Shown here in pieces: positions 35,307-44,882 of a DNA stretch of 64,000 nt. The position numbers and the translations under genes are program-made. The notes below the pieces were generated by a model that made no database searches, was not told the origin of the DNA, and saw only the letters and a list, made by a program, of their open reading frames with translations. The stretch covers positions 62,001 through 126,000 of the forward strand of contig JBEKVI010000002.1 of assembly GCA_049514215.1 (NCBI GenBank), in the 5' to 3' direction. Source of the DNA: BOG-994 sp049514215 (GTDB taxonomy: Bacteria; Pseudomonadota; Gammaproteobacteria; Burkholderiales; Burkholderiaceae_D). Position 1 is the first letter of the stretch, and every line of letters starts with the position of its first letter.

Positions 35307-37277
35307 GTGTCCAGCCTGCCCGAGGCTTCTGCGCAAGCGCGCGCGCTAACCGAGATTTTCCGTGACGGGGGAACGCTCTCGGCCCACGTTCCGGGATATC
35401 GCCAACGTCTAGGTCAGCTTGAAATGGCGCAGGCCATTGCGGCTTCCATCTCGGGCCAGACCACGCTCGTCGCCGAAGCCGGGACCGGCACCGGCAAGAC
35501 CTTCGCGTACCTGGTCCCGGCCCTCCTTTGGGGGGGGAAGGTCATCGTCTCGACCGGCACGAAGACGCTGCAAGATCAGCTGTTCCGAAAGGATCTGCCG
35601 ACGGTGCGCGAGGCCCTCGGCGCTCCAGCGACGATCGCCTTACTCAAGGGGCGGTCGAATTATCTGTGCCACTATCATCTGCAGCGGACCCAAAGCAACG
35701 GTCGACTCTCTTCGCGCCAAGACGCGACTCATCTGCGCTCGGTGGTGCGCTTTATGCAGTCGACGCAAACCGGCGACCGAGCGGAACTCTCGGATGTGCC
35801 CGAGAACGCGCCGATCTGGTCCCAAGTCACATCGACGCGGGACAATTGCTTGGGCATGGAATGCCCCAACTATCGGGACTGTTTCGTGATGGCGGCCCGT
35901 CGCGCCGCACAGCAGGCCGATCTCGTGGTGGTCAACCATCACCTGTTTTTTGCGGATCTGATGCTGCGCGACGAAGGCGTCACGGATCTCTTGCCTGTGG
36001 CCAACACGGTCATCTTCGATGAGGCCCACCAGATTCCGGAGACAGCAAGCCAGTTCTTTGGCCAGACCGTATCCACGGGGCAACTGCTCGAACTCGCCCG
36101 TGACACGCTCGCCGAGGGCTTGGCCAGCGCCCGGGACGCGTTAAGCTGGCCCGAGCTTGCAGGCGGTCTCGAGCGCGCGGCGCGCGACCTGCGCCTGGCG
36201 CTGCCGCAAGAGTCCATCCGCCTGCACGTGCGTCAGCTGGGTCCTGGGGACGCATTGCTTCCCGCCGTCGAGCGGACCGCCGAGGCGCTCGACCGCATGG
36301 CCGCAACGCTCGAGGACCAGGCTGCACGTTCGGAAGGTCTCGAGCAGTGTTGGCGCCGCACCCAGGATCTGGCGCGCAAACTGCGCGCGTGGTCGCAAAG
36401 CGACGATCCCGAGACCATTCGCTGGATCGAAGCTTACAGTCACAGCCTCCAGTTGCATCGCACGCCCTTGTCGATCGCCGAGACGTTCACGCGCCAGCGG
36501 GAGGGGCAGCCCCGTGCGTGGATTTTCACCTCGGCCACACTCGCTGTGCGGAGCGACTTTAGCCATTTCACCGAGCAACTGGGACTGGCCGACGCCACCA
36601 CCCAGGCGTGGCCCAGCCCATTCGACTATGGGCAACAAGCGCTTCTCTATGTCCCCAGGGATTTGCCCGAACCATTGAACCCCGGCTACACCGAAGCCGT
36701 ATGTGATGCTGCACTCCCGGTGATCCAGGCCGCAGGGGGGCGCGCGTTTGTCTTGTGCACGACCTTGCGTGCGGTCAATGCGGCCGCGCAGCGTCTGCGA
36801 ACGACGCTGGCTGCGGCCGGGCTCGATTTTCCACTCCTGACCCAGGGGGAGGGGAGCCGCAGCGAACTCCTGGAGCGCTTCCGAAGACATGGGAACGCCA
36901 TTCTCGTGGGCAGTCAGAGCTTTTGGGAAGGGATCGACGTGAGGGGACGCGCGCTTTCGTTGGTGGTCATCGACAAGCTGCCCTTCGCTCCTCCCGACGA
37001 TCCCGTGCTTGCGGCGCGCCTCGATGCGCTCGCCCGCCTTGGGGGCAACCCCTTCATGGATTACCAGTTGCCCAGTGCCGTCATTGCACTCAAGCAGGGT
37101 GCGGGACGTCTCATCCGGGATGAGAGCGACCGTGGGGTACTGATGTTGTGCGACCCGCGACTCATCTCCAAACCTTACGGTCGAAAGATCTGGCAGAGCC
37201 TGCCTGCCTTTCGCAGAACGCGGGAAGAAGAAGAGGCCGTGCGGTTTTTCGATAGCCCGGTCCCGCTTGACTCGTAA
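35307..37277 (+). CDS. yoaA: DinG/YoaA-type ATP-dependent DNA helicase
   Basis: 656 residues from a GTG at 35307 preceded by GGAG; the frame is open from 35223 but that part is unlike the family. Walker A EAGTGTGKT, the Fe-S cysteines (NYLCHYH, then DNCLGMECPNYRDCF: four Cys), DEAH box FDEAHQ, SATLAV, and late motifs GSQSFWEGIDVRG and QGAGRLIRDESDRG define an XPD-like 5'-3' helicase. E. coli YoaA and DinG share this layout and unwind damaged or stalled DNA structures. Length is closer to YoaA (636) than DinG (716). Confidence 0.92.
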   Translation: MSSLPEASAQARALTEIFRDGGTLSAHVPGYRQRLGQLEMAQAIAASISGQTTLVAEAGTGTGKTFAYLVPALLWGGKVIVSTGTKTLQDQLFRKDLPTVREALGAPATIALLKGRSNYLCHYHLQRTQSNGRLSSRQDATHLRSVVRFMQSTQTGDRAELSDVPENAPIWSQVTSTRDNCLGMECPNYRDCFVMAARRAAQQADLVVVNHHLFFADLMLRDEGVTDLLPVANTVIFDEAHQIPETASQFFGQTVSTGQLLELARDTLAEGLASARDALSWPELAGGLERAARDLRLALPQESIRLHVRQLGPGDALLPAVERTAEALDRMAATLEDQAARSEGLEQCWRRTQDLARKLRAWSQSDDPETIRWIEAYSHSLQLHRTPLSIAETFTRQREGQPRAWIFTSATLAVRSDFSHFTEQLGLADATTQAWPSPFDYGQQALLYVPRDLPEPLNPGYTEAVCDAALPVIQAAGGRAFVLCTTLRAVNAAAQRLRTTLAAAGLDFPLLTQGEGSRSELLERFRRHGNAILVGSQSFWEGIDVRGRALSLVVIDKLPFAPPDDPVLAARLDALARLGGNPFMDYQLPSAVIALKQGAGRLIRDESDRGVLMLCDPRLISKPYGRKIWQSLPAFRRTREEEEAVRFFDSPVPLDS

Positions 37278-37323
37278 GGCGCGCCTGCACTACCGGCTTC
37301 GGGTATGTGGGGTCCGGTGGTCC

Positions 37324-38148
37324 CTACCAGAGCTTCCACCAGACCTTCTCTTTGGGAGTGAACTTGCCCGGGACGTGATTCGGGAAATTCTCTGCCAAGA
37401 CCTTTTTGGTGTCGTCCCGCAAGCCCGGAAGACCCAGCTTGTCGTAGGCATCGACCATGATCTCCATCGCGTCTTCGGTTGAGGGGGTCTGCTGGTAGTT
37501 CAGGAGCACGCCCTTGGCGCGGTCGGCGGCGGCAACATAGGCTCCGCGACGCAGGTAATAGGAAGCAACGAAGATCTCGTGCGAGGCCAGCGCGTTGACC
37601 AGATACCGCATGCGCGCGTAAGAATCGGGCGTGTAGCGACTGTCGGGAAAGCGGGTAACAACCTCTCGGAAGGAATCAAAGCCCTCGCGCAGGGACTTGG
37701 GATCCCGCTCGGTTAAGTCCTGTTTGGCAAGGCCTCCCAGAAATCCCAGATCGCCGCTGAAGTTGACCAGTCCCCGAACGTAGTACACATAGTCGATGTT
37801 CGGATTATTCGGGTATTCCTTGATGAACTTGTCGCATGCTGCAAGCGCCTGCTCGGGCTCCTGGGCCTTCCACTGGGCGTAGCACTCTTCCATCAAGCCC
37901 TGTTGTGCGTAGCGACCGAAGGGATAGCGGGTCTGTAGGCTGCGCAAATATTTGACCGCCTGATCGTAGCCGCCTTGGGCCATCTCGTCCTGGGCTTCGG
38001 AATATAATTTCTCCGCACTCCAGCCTGCGGTCTTGTCCTCCTGCTCGCCCGAAAACAGACCGCAGCCCGACAGTCCCACGAGCGACGCCAGTATCAGTAC
38101 TGCCGCAAGGGAGCCTTTGACGCTCCACCGGTGAACCCACACAGCCAT
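37324..38148 (-). CDS. bamD: outer membrane assembly lipoprotein BamD
   Basis: 274 residues from the ATG at 38148. Lipobox LSGC places the lipid-bearing cysteine at residue 29. The following TPR repeats (AEKLYSEAQDEMAQGGYDQAVKYL, then RYPFGRYAQQGLMEECYAQWK, LAACDKFIKEYPNNPNIDYVYYVRG) match BamD/ComL. It is an essential part of the BAM complex that inserts beta-barrel proteins. Its ATG lies on the opposite strand to and overlaps that of rluD by two bases. Confidence 0.94.
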   Translation of the reverse strand: MAVWVHRWSVKGSLAAVLILASLVGLSGCGLFSGEQEDKTAGWSAEKLYSEAQDEMAQGGYDQAVKYLRSLQTRYPFGRYAQQGLMEECYAQWKAQEPEQALAACDKFIKEYPNNPNIDYVYYVRGLVNFSGDLGFLGGLAKQDLTERDPKSLREGFDSFREVVTRFPDSRYTPDSYARMRYLVNALASHEIFVASYYLRRGAYVAAADRAKGVLLNYQQTPSTEDAMEIMVDAYDKLGLPGLRDDTKKVLAENFPNHVPGKFTPKEKVWWKLW

Positions 38149-39193
38149 GCGCAATCCCGTTCAAACGAAACCGCCAGATTATAGCGCATGGCCTGCCTTG
38201 GACCTCGACGAGGACGCCCATCCGGCCGATCTCGCCGAGTCCCTGGAACTCGAGGTGGAGCACGCCGACAGCGGGGAGCGGCTCGATAAGTGGGTCGCAG
38301 GACAGCTCGCGCAGTTTTCGCGCACTCGGCTGCAACTGTGGATCGAACAGGGCTGGGTCCTCGTCAACGGTGAGCGCGCAACGACGCGCCAGACGGTCTT
38401 CGGGTCCGATCGCGTCACCATCTGGCCCCAGCGCTCCGAGGAGGCCAACGCATTCGTCCCCGAGCCGATGGCGCTGCCCATCGTTTTCGAGGACGCCGAT
38501 CTCATGGTCCTCGACAAGCCGGCCGGCCTGGTCGTGCATCCGGCCGCGGGCAACTGGCAGGGCACGCTCTTAAATGGATTGCTGCACTACGCCCCACCCC
38601 TGGCCCATCTGCCCCGCGCCGGGATCGTGCACCGGCTCGACAAGGACACCTCGGGTCTGATGGTCGTGGCAAAAACGCTCGAGGTGCAGACCTCCCTCGT
38701 GCGCCAGCTTCAGGCCCGAGCCGTGCATCGGGACTACTTGGCCGTGGTCCATGGAGAACCTCCGGCCGCGGGCAGGATCGAGGCGCCGATCGGCCGCAGC
38801 CTGCGCGACAGGAAGCGCATGGCCGCCTTTGAAAAGGCGGGCCCCACCACCAAAACGGCCTTAACGCGGTTTAAAACACTCGAGCGGAACCTGAGCGCCC
38901 CGGGCGCGGGGGCGGTGGCCCTGGTGGGTTGCCAACTGGAGACTGGGCGCACCCACCAGATCCGCGTCCACATGCAGTGGGCGGGTTTTCCGCTCGTGGG
39001 CGACCCGCTTTATGGCGGTGCGCGCGACGAGTTCCCGCGCCAGGCCTTGCATGCCTGGCGGCTCGAATTCATTCATCCCGGCACCGAGAGAGCGGTCGCC
39101 TTTACCAGCCCACCCCCAGATGATCTGCGCGCGCTACTTGAGCTCTGGGCATTGTCGCTTCAGTCAGTCGCTACCGAATTTCATGCACCCTGA
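38147..39193 (+). CDS. rluD: 23S rRNA pseudouridine(1911/1915/1917) synthase
   Basis: 348 residues. S4 RNA-binding domain (GERLDKWVAGQLAQFSRTRLQLWIEQG) then the RluA-type catalytic domain with the essential Asp in IVHRLDKDTSGLMVVAK and the late motif ETGRTHQIRVHMQWAGFPLVGDPLYG. It modifies helix 69 of 23S rRNA. About 40 residues lie before the S4 domain; the ATG at 38147 overlaps the bamD start on the other strand, so a later start remains possible. It overlaps pgeF by 11 bp. Confidence 0.93.
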   Translation: MRNPVQTKPPDYSAWPALDLDEDAHPADLAESLELEVEHADSGERLDKWVAGQLAQFSRTRLQLWIEQGWVLVNGERATTRQTVFGSDRVTIWPQRSEEANAFVPEPMALPIVFEDADLMVLDKPAGLVVHPAAGNWQGTLLNGLLHYAPPLAHLPRAGIVHRLDKDTSGLMVVAKTLEVQTSLVRQLQARAVHRDYLAVVHGEPPAAGRIEAPIGRSLRDRKRMAAFEKAGPTTKTALTRFKTLERNLSAPGAGAVALVGCQLETGRTHQIRVHMQWAGFPLVGDPLYGGARDEFPRQALHAWRLEFIHPGTERAVAFTSPPPDDLRALLELWALSLQSVATEFHAP

Positions 39194-39950
39194 CTGGATC
39201 GTGCCCGACTGGCCCGTGGGCGCGCGCGTGGGTGCGCTTTTGACGAGCCGCAACGGCGGCTTTAGTGCAGGCCCTTTTGCCGGGTCCGATGGCGGTGGCT
39301 TGAATCTGCGCTTCGATCCGGCCGATGACCCGGCCGCGGTCGTCGCCAATCGCGCACTATTAGACAGCTTCCTTCCCGCAAAACCAGTCTGGCTGCAACA
39401 GGTCCACGGCACCACGGTCATCGACGCGGGACGATGGACTGCGGAAGGCTCCACGGCGGTCGCGGATGCAGCGTATACGACCGAGCGGGGCGTGGTCTGT
39501 GCCGTACAGACCGCCGATTGCATGGCGGTCCTGTTCTGCGATCGGCAAGGCACGGCCGTGGCCGTCGCCCACGCCGGCTGGCGTGGACTTGCCGCGGGCG
39601 TCCTTGAAAATACGGTCAGCGCCATGCCGGTGCCGCCGCAAGACCTCTTGGCCTACCTCGGACCTGCCATCGGCCCCTGTGCCTTTGAAGTGGGCCAGGA
39701 TGTGTTGGACGCCTTCGAAAAGACCGCAGGGGGTGCGGCACAAGACGATTCGATGCCGGCCTTCGTTGAGCATAAACCCGGCAAATGGCTGGCTAATCTG
39801 GAAGTGCTGGCACGCCGGCGGCTCACGAGCGTGGGTATTGGCGCGATCTACGGCGGCGGCCGGTGTACGGTATCTGAGCCCGATCACTTCTATTCCTTTC
39901 GCCGCGATCACCTCACCGGCCGGATGGCCGCGCTCATCTGGCTGATCTAG
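39183..39950 (+). CDS. pgeF: YfiH/PgeF-type peptidoglycan-editing / purine nucleoside phosphorylase-like protein
   Basis: 255 residues from the ATG at 39183, inside the end of rluD. Family motifs: WLQQVHGTTV, QTADCMAVLFCD (Cys), VAVAHAGWRGLAAGVLENTV (His), and FYSFRRDHLTGRMAALIWL. These Cu/Zn-site proteins were called laccases; E. coli YfiH (PgeF) removes L-Ser-containing peptidoglycan precursors, and relatives act as adenosine deaminase/phosphorylase. The rluD-pgeF pair is conserved in many proteobacteria, downstream of a divergent bamD. Confidence 0.9.
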   Translation: MHPDWIVPDWPVGARVGALLTSRNGGFSAGPFAGSDGGGLNLRFDPADDPAAVVANRALLDSFLPAKPVWLQQVHGTTVIDAGRWTAEGSTAVADAAYTTERGVVCAVQTADCMAVLFCDRQGTAVAVAHAGWRGLAAGVLENTVSAMPVPPQDLLAYLGPAIGPCAFEVGQDVLDAFEKTAGGAAQDDSMPAFVEHKPGKWLANLEVLARRRLTSVGIGAIYGGGRCTVSEPDHFYSFRRDHLTGRMAALIWLI

Positions 39951-40028
39951 ATCAAAGGCAAGAGCGGTAAAGATCACCGCGCTCCTGGCTGGGGCCGGCG
40001 GCCGAAGCATTCGCCTTCGCGTCCTGAA

Positions 40029-40057
40029 TTGACTTAGGTCCAAGCGGGATGCACAAT
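40029..40057 (+). promoter_or_regulatory. sigma-70-like promoter upstream of phaC
   Basis: TTGACT (40029-40034), 17-bp spacer, CACAAT (40052-40057), 70 bp before the phaC start. It lies in the 177-bp gap after pgeF and points into the pha genes. Confidence 0.5.
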
Positions 40058-40127
40058 CGTTTCGAGACTTCAGTGGGTTCACCATAACGACAAAAGGCGG
40101 CGTGAGAGCTGCTCTAACGAGACTGTC

Positions 40128-42065
40128 ATGGCCGTAGCTGCTCCACGTACCCGTCCTGCTGCGCCGCGCAAGCCCCGTAGCGCATCTAGTCACGCGTCGG
40201 CGAAGCAGGCGCGCAGCACGCTGCAAAAGTTGGGACCCGATCCCGGAAAGAAGTCGGCCCGAGTGGCGCCTTCGCGCCGATCGCCGACCGGAACCGCGGT
40301 CAACGGTGCGGGGCAGGGTGCCCGCAAAGCCCGCTCGAGCCCAGGTCTGCGTCCGAAGAGCAATGGACAATCGCATGAGGCAGCCGCAGCGCCCAAGACG
40401 CGGGCCCAGGCGCGGCCGGCGCCAAACATGGCGCCTGAAGATGAATCCGTACTCAAGCTCGATCCAGCGCGCCTTTGGGAGCTGCAGCAGGAGTACACAC
40501 GGTCGATCGCCAATCTCTGGACCGAGATGCTTGAGGGCAAGGACCACGTTCCTCCATCGGACAAGCGCTTTGGCAGTACCGCCTGGCAAGGTCTGCACGC
40601 TTATCTGGCCGAGGTGTACGTTCTCAATGCCCGTTTCATGACGAAGCTGGCCGAGAGTATCGAAGCCGGTCCCAAGATGCGAGCGAAAGTCCGCTTCGCG
40701 ATCAACCAGTGGGTCGACGCCATGTCGCCTGCCAACTTTCTGGCCACCAACCCCGAGGCGCAGCAGAAGATCCTCGCAACGCAAGGGCAAAGCCTCTCGG
40801 CGAGTCTGGGCAACCTCATGGCGGATCTGCAAAAGGGCCGCATCTCGCAGACCGACGAATCGGCGTTCCAGATCGGGCGCAACGTCGCGACCACGCCCGG
40901 GGCCGTGATCTTCCAGAACGAGATCTTCCAACTCCTGCAATATGCGCCGACCACCGAGACGGTGTTCGAGCGGCCACTTCTGATCGTGCCGCCTTGCATT
41001 AACAAGTATTACATTCTTGATCTGCAACCCGAGAACTCGTTCGTCGCCCACGCCGTCGCTCAGGGCCACACGGTCTATGTCATTTCCTGGCGCAATCCGA
41101 CTCCCAGTCAGGCGGCTCTGAGCTGGGATGACTACATCGCAGAAGGGGTGATCCGGGCGATCCACCTCGCCCAGGAGTTGTCCAAGCAAAAGCAGATCAA
41201 CGTGCTTGGCTTTTGCATCGGGGGAACTCTTACAGCCACAGCCCTTTCGGTGCTGCGCGCGCGCGGCGAGGACGCCGTCGCCTCGGTCACGCTTTTGACC
41301 ACCCTTCTGGATTTCTCCGACACGGGCGTATTGGGCGTGTTTGTCGATGAGCAGCAGGTCAGAATGCGCGAGCAGTCCCTCGGTGGGCAGACTCGCAAGG
41401 GCGTGAAGGCCATCAGCCCTCATCTCATGCCCGGACGGGAGCTGGCCGCTTCGTTCTCCTTCTTAAGGCCCAACGAGTTGGTCTGGAATTACGTGGTCAA
41501 CAACTATCTGAAAGGGGAGGCTCCTCCGCCTTTCGACCTGTTGTACTGGAATGCGGACAGCACCAATTTGCCGGGGCCGTTTTTTGTCTGGTATTTGCGC
41601 AACACCTATCTCGAAGACAAGCTCAAGGTTCCCGGTGCGCTCAAGGTCTGCGGGAAACCGGTCGATCTCGGGGCGATTCGCGTGCCGGCTTATGTGTACG
41701 CATCGCGCGAAGACCATATCGTGCCCTGGAATACCGCTTTTGCCTCGACGCGACTGCTCAAGGGCCCCACGCGGTTTGTGCTGGGAGCTTCGGGACATAT
41801 TGCCGGGGTCATCAATCCCCCCGAGAAGAACAAGCGCAACTACTGGGCGGTCCCGGCGGACGGCGGGCCGGCTCGCGTCCCCGAGGACCCCGACGAATGG
41901 TTTAGCTTGGCCAAGGAGATTGCGGGCAGCTGGTGGCCCGATTGGTATGCGTGGCTCGCGCCGTTCGGGGGGCGTCGTATACCCGCACCCAAAAAGCCGG
42001 GCGACGCGCATCATAAGCCCCTGGAAAAGGCGCCGGGGAGCTATGTTGTCGCGCGCGCCGAATAA
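40128..42065 (+). CDS. phaC: class I poly(3-hydroxyalkanoate) synthase with basic N-terminal extension
   Basis: 645 residues; typical class I enzymes have about 590. Catalytic triad: Cys363 in LGFCIGG (lipase-like box), Asp529 in SREDHIVPW, His557 in GASGHIAGV. The synthase body begins near residue 108 (LDPARLWELQQEYTRSIANLW). Residues 1-102 are Arg/Lys/Ala/Pro-rich (21 basic, about two acidic residues), resembling histone-like or PhaF/PhaM-type DNA-binding tails. It polymerises 3-hydroxybutyryl-CoA on granules. A promoter lies upstream, and phaA starts 30 bp later. Confidence 0.96.
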   Translation: MAVAAPRTRPAAPRKPRSASSHASAKQARSTLQKLGPDPGKKSARVAPSRRSPTGTAVNGAGQGARKARSSPGLRPKSNGQSHEAAAAPKTRAQARPAPNMAPEDESVLKLDPARLWELQQEYTRSIANLWTEMLEGKDHVPPSDKRFGSTAWQGLHAYLAEVYVLNARFMTKLAESIEAGPKMRAKVRFAINQWVDAMSPANFLATNPEAQQKILATQGQSLSASLGNLMADLQKGRISQTDESAFQIGRNVATTPGAVIFQNEIFQLLQYAPTTETVFERPLLIVPPCINKYYILDLQPENSFVAHAVAQGHTVYVISWRNPTPSQAALSWDDYIAEGVIRAIHLAQELSKQKQINVLGFCIGGTLTATALSVLRARGEDAVASVTLLTTLLDFSDTGVLGVFVDEQQVRMREQSLGGQTRKGVKAISPHLMPGRELAASFSFLRPNELVWNYVVNNYLKGEAPPPFDLLYWNADSTNLPGPFFVWYLRNTYLEDKLKVPGALKVCGKPVDLGAIRVPAYVYASREDHIVPWNTAFASTRLLKGPTRFVLGASGHIAGVINPPEKNKRNYWAVPADGGPARVPEDPDEWFSLAKEIAGSWWPDWYAWLAPFGGRRIPAPKKPGDAHHKPLEKAPGSYVVARAE

Positions 42066-42095
42066 CCAATTTATCCTTCTTACTAGGAGTCCATC

Positions 42096-43274
42096 ATGAC
42101 CGACGTCGTTATCGTCGCAGCCCTGCGCACTGCAGTGGGCAAATTCGGCGGCTCGCTCGCCAAGATCCCCGCACCCGAACTGGGCGCCCACGTGATCCGG
42201 GGCCTGCTTGAACAAAGCGGGGTCAAGCCCGACCAGATCTCGGAAGTCATTCTCGGGCAGGTTCTTGCCGCTGGGTCAGGCCAGAATCCGGCAAGGCAGG
42301 CCACGCTGAAGGCGGGGCTGCCTCAGTCCGTCCCGGCGCTGACCATCAATGCCGTCTGTGGCAGCGGGCTAAAGGCGGTGATGCTCGCGGCGCAATCGAT
42401 CGCCAATGGCGATTCGGAGATCGTGATCGCCGGAGGCCAGGAAAACATGAGCGCCGCACCGCACGTGCTGCCCGGATCGCGTGACGGCTTTCGGATGGGC
42501 GATGCAAAGCTCGTCGACAGCATGATCGTCGACGGCCTTTGGGATGTCTATAACCAGTACCACATGGGGGTCACCGCCGAAAACGTGGCGAGCGAATTCC
42601 ACGTCGGGCGTGAGGAACAGGACGTTTTTGCGGTCGCCTCCCAGAACAAGGCCGAGGCGGCCCAGAAGGCGGGCAAGTTCAAAGAAGAGATCCTGCCTTT
42701 TCCCATTCCGCAGAGAAAGGGGGATCCGGTGCTGTTCGCCACGGATGAATTTATCCGCGCCGGGGCCACCTTAGAGAGCCTAAAGGGCCTCAAGCCCGCC
42801 TTCTCCAAGGAGGGCAGCGTGACCGCGGCCAACGCTTCGGGAATCAATGACGGTGCGGCCGCGGTACTGGTCATGTCGGCTGAGAAGGCCAGGCTTTTGG
42901 GCCTAAAGCCGCTCGCGACCATCCGCTCGTTTGCCACGACGGCACTCGATCCCAAAATCATGGGAATGGGTCCCGTGTCGGCGTCGCGCCGTGCACTGGA
43001 GAAAGCCGGCTGGAAAGCTTCCGAACTGGATCTCATGGAGATCAACGAGGCCTTCGCTGCTCAGGCGTGCGCAGTGAACAAGGAAATGGGCTGGGATACG
43101 AGCAAGATTAACGTCAACGGCGGAGCCATCGCCATCGGTCACCCGATTGGTGCCTCGGGCGCGCGCATTCTCGTGACCCTCTTGCACGAGATGGGTCGGC
43201 GCGACGCGAAAAAGGGAATCGCCTCCCTGTGTATCGGTGGCGGGATGGGCGTCGCGTTGACCGTACAGCGCTAG
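42096..43274 (+). CDS. phaA: acetyl-CoA acetyltransferase (beta-ketothiolase)
   Basis: 392 residues. Thiolase signatures: nucleophilic Cys in NAVCGSGLKAVM, NEAFAAQA, GGAIAIGHPIGASGARI (His), and the last CIGGGMGVAL (Cys). It joins two acetyl-CoA to acetoacetyl-CoA, the first step toward polyhydroxybutyrate. TAGGAG precedes the start. Placement between phaC and phaB settles the name; a second thiolase (bktB) lies at 49.7 kb. Confidence 0.95.
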   Translation: MTDVVIVAALRTAVGKFGGSLAKIPAPELGAHVIRGLLEQSGVKPDQISEVILGQVLAAGSGQNPARQATLKAGLPQSVPALTINAVCGSGLKAVMLAAQSIANGDSEIVIAGGQENMSAAPHVLPGSRDGFRMGDAKLVDSMIVDGLWDVYNQYHMGVTAENVASEFHVGREEQDVFAVASQNKAEAAQKAGKFKEEILPFPIPQRKGDPVLFATDEFIRAGATLESLKGLKPAFSKEGSVTAANASGINDGAAAVLVMSAEKARLLGLKPLATIRSFATTALDPKIMGMGPVSASRRALEKAGWKASELDLMEINEAFAAQACAVNKEMGWDTSKINVNGGAIAIGHPIGASGARILVTLLHEMGRRDAKKGIASLCIGGGMGVALTVQR

Positions 43275-43380
43275 CCCAGCGATTAGGCGGTCTGACGATG
43301 ATGGCCCAAAGCGGGGAGCGCGGCGCAACGCTCGCCCCCCGTTTGCGAAACCGGATCTGAATACTTACAAGGAGACATCT

Positions 43381-44118
43381 ATGACACAGCGGATCGCCTA
43401 TGTGACAGGCGGTATGGGTGGAATCGGCACCGCCATTTGCCAAAGGCTGCACAAGGAAGGGCATCGGGTCGTCGCCGGGTGCGGCCCGAGCCGGGACTAC
43501 GAGAAATGGATCGCCGAGCAAAAGGCGCAAGGCTTCACCTTCTATGCGTCCGTTGGCAACGTCGGCGACTGGGAGTCCACCGTGACCGCACTTGGCCGGA
43601 CCAAGAGTGAGCACGGTCCGGTCGACATCCTCGTCAACAACGCGGGCATTACCAAAGACGGCGTGTTTCGGAAGATGGCCAAGCCGGAATGGGACGCGGT
43701 CATCGACACCAATTTGAACAGTCTTTTTAACGTGACCAAGCAGGTTATCGAGGACATGGTGTCGCGGGGCTGGGGGCGGATCATCAACATCAGTTCCGTA
43801 AACGGTCAAAAGGGACAATTCGGTCAGGTGAATTACTCGACGGCCAAGGCGGGGATCCACGGCTTTACCATGGCGCTCGCGCAAGAGGTGGCCAATAAGG
43901 GTGTGACCGTGAATACAGTCTCACCGGGCTACATCGGTACCGACATGGTCCGTTCGATCCGTAGCGACGTGCTCGAGAAAATCGTGGCGACCATTCCCGT
44001 GAAGCGACTCGGATTGCCCGAGGAGATCGGATCGATCGTCGCTTGGATCGCCTCAGAAGAAGGGGGCTATGCGACGGGCTCCGACTTTTCCCTGAACGGT
44101 GGCTTGCACATGGGTTAG
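43381..44118 (+). CDS. phaB: acetoacetyl-CoA reductase
   Basis: 245 residues, short-chain dehydrogenase. NADP fold VTGGMGGIGTAICQRL, NNAGIT, the catalytic Ser-Tyr-Lys as ISSVNGQKGQFGQVNYSTAKAG, and NTVSPGYIGTDMV are present, all in the wording of Ralstonia PhaB. It makes (R)-3-hydroxybutyryl-CoA for PhaC. AAGGAG lies 5' of the ATG. The 189-bp gap before phaR has an AT-rich patch (44216-44231) that could belong to a phaR promoter. Confidence 0.96.
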   Translation: MTQRIAYVTGGMGGIGTAICQRLHKEGHRVVAGCGPSRDYEKWIAEQKAQGFTFYASVGNVGDWESTVTALGRTKSEHGPVDILVNNAGITKDGVFRKMAKPEWDAVIDTNLNSLFNVTKQVIEDMVSRGWGRIINISSVNGQKGQFGQVNYSTAKAGIHGFTMALAQEVANKGVTVNTVSPGYIGTDMVRSIRSDVLEKIVATIPVKRLGLPEEIGSIVAWIASEEGGYATGSDFSLNGGLHMG

Positions 44119-44307
44119 TTTCGTGCGCCGCCCGCGCAACCGGGCGTGCGCTTCGTGTGGCCGCTCGCGGCCCCGGGTCGAAGGGACTTAGCGTTAATCC
44201 CTACGGGGACCCCAGGTTTTTATATTGTAAGATTCAGCATGCGAAAGGCCCGCCGTGCCAATGCCTGTTACGGTGCCCGGTCGCTTTGCCTGATCAAGTG
44301 AGATCTC

Positions 44308-44856
44308 ATGGCCGATGCGCAACGCCTCATCAAGAAATACCCCAACCGACGCCTCTACGACACGCAGACGAGTACCTACATTACGCTAGCCGATGTCAAG
44401 CAATTGGTACTCGAGCAGGAAGACTTTCACGTTGTCGACGCCAAGAGCAGCGAGGACCTAACGCGCAGCATCCTGCTGCAAATCATTCTGGAGGAGGAGT
44501 CGGGCGGCGTGCCCATGTTCTCCTCGCAGATGCTGGCCCACATCATCCGCTTCTATGGCAACGCCATGCAGGGAATGATGGGGACTTATCTCGAGAAGAA
44601 CATCCAGGCCTTCATCGATATCCAGGCCAAGCTCCAGGAGCAATCGAAGGCCTTTTATGACGGCAAGGGCTTCGGTCCTGAGATGTGGACCCAGTTCATC
44701 AATGGTCAGGCTCCCATGATCCAGACCATGATGGGCAACTACATCGAGCAAAGCAAGAAGCTGTTCATGCAGATGCAAGAGCAGATGCAAAGCCAGACGC
44801 GCAACGTGTTCGGAACCTTCCCTTTCCCGCCGACACCGGAAAAACCGAAGAAATAG
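44308..44856 (+). CDS. phaR: polyhydroxyalkanoate synthesis repressor PhaR
   Basis: 182 residues. N-terminal DNA-binding/accumulation-regulator domain (IKKYPNRRLYDTQTSTYITL), followed by two PHB-accumulation helical repeats (MFSSQMLAHIIRFYGNAMQG) and a Met/Gln-rich tail (LFMQMQEQMQSQ) that can bind polymer granules. PhaR represses phasin and its own gene until released by nascent polymer. It ends before a clear intrinsic terminator. Confidence 0.94.
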   Translation: MADAQRLIKKYPNRRLYDTQTSTYITLADVKQLVLEQEDFHVVDAKSSEDLTRSILLQIILEEESGGVPMFSSQMLAHIIRFYGNAMQGMMGTYLEKNIQAFIDIQAKLQEQSKAFYDGKGFGPEMWTQFINGQAPMIQTMMGNYIEQSKKLFMQMQEQMQSQTRNVFGTFPFPPTPEKPKK

Positions 44857-44882
44857 GCTTTGGCCTAAAATAAGGGATGCGG

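Noticed and set aside
39360..41423. 687-codon open frame antisense to pgeF and phaC
   Set aside because: It covers two genes with clear catalytic motifs on the plus strand; Arg/Gly/Leu-rich translation is typical of a shadow frame.
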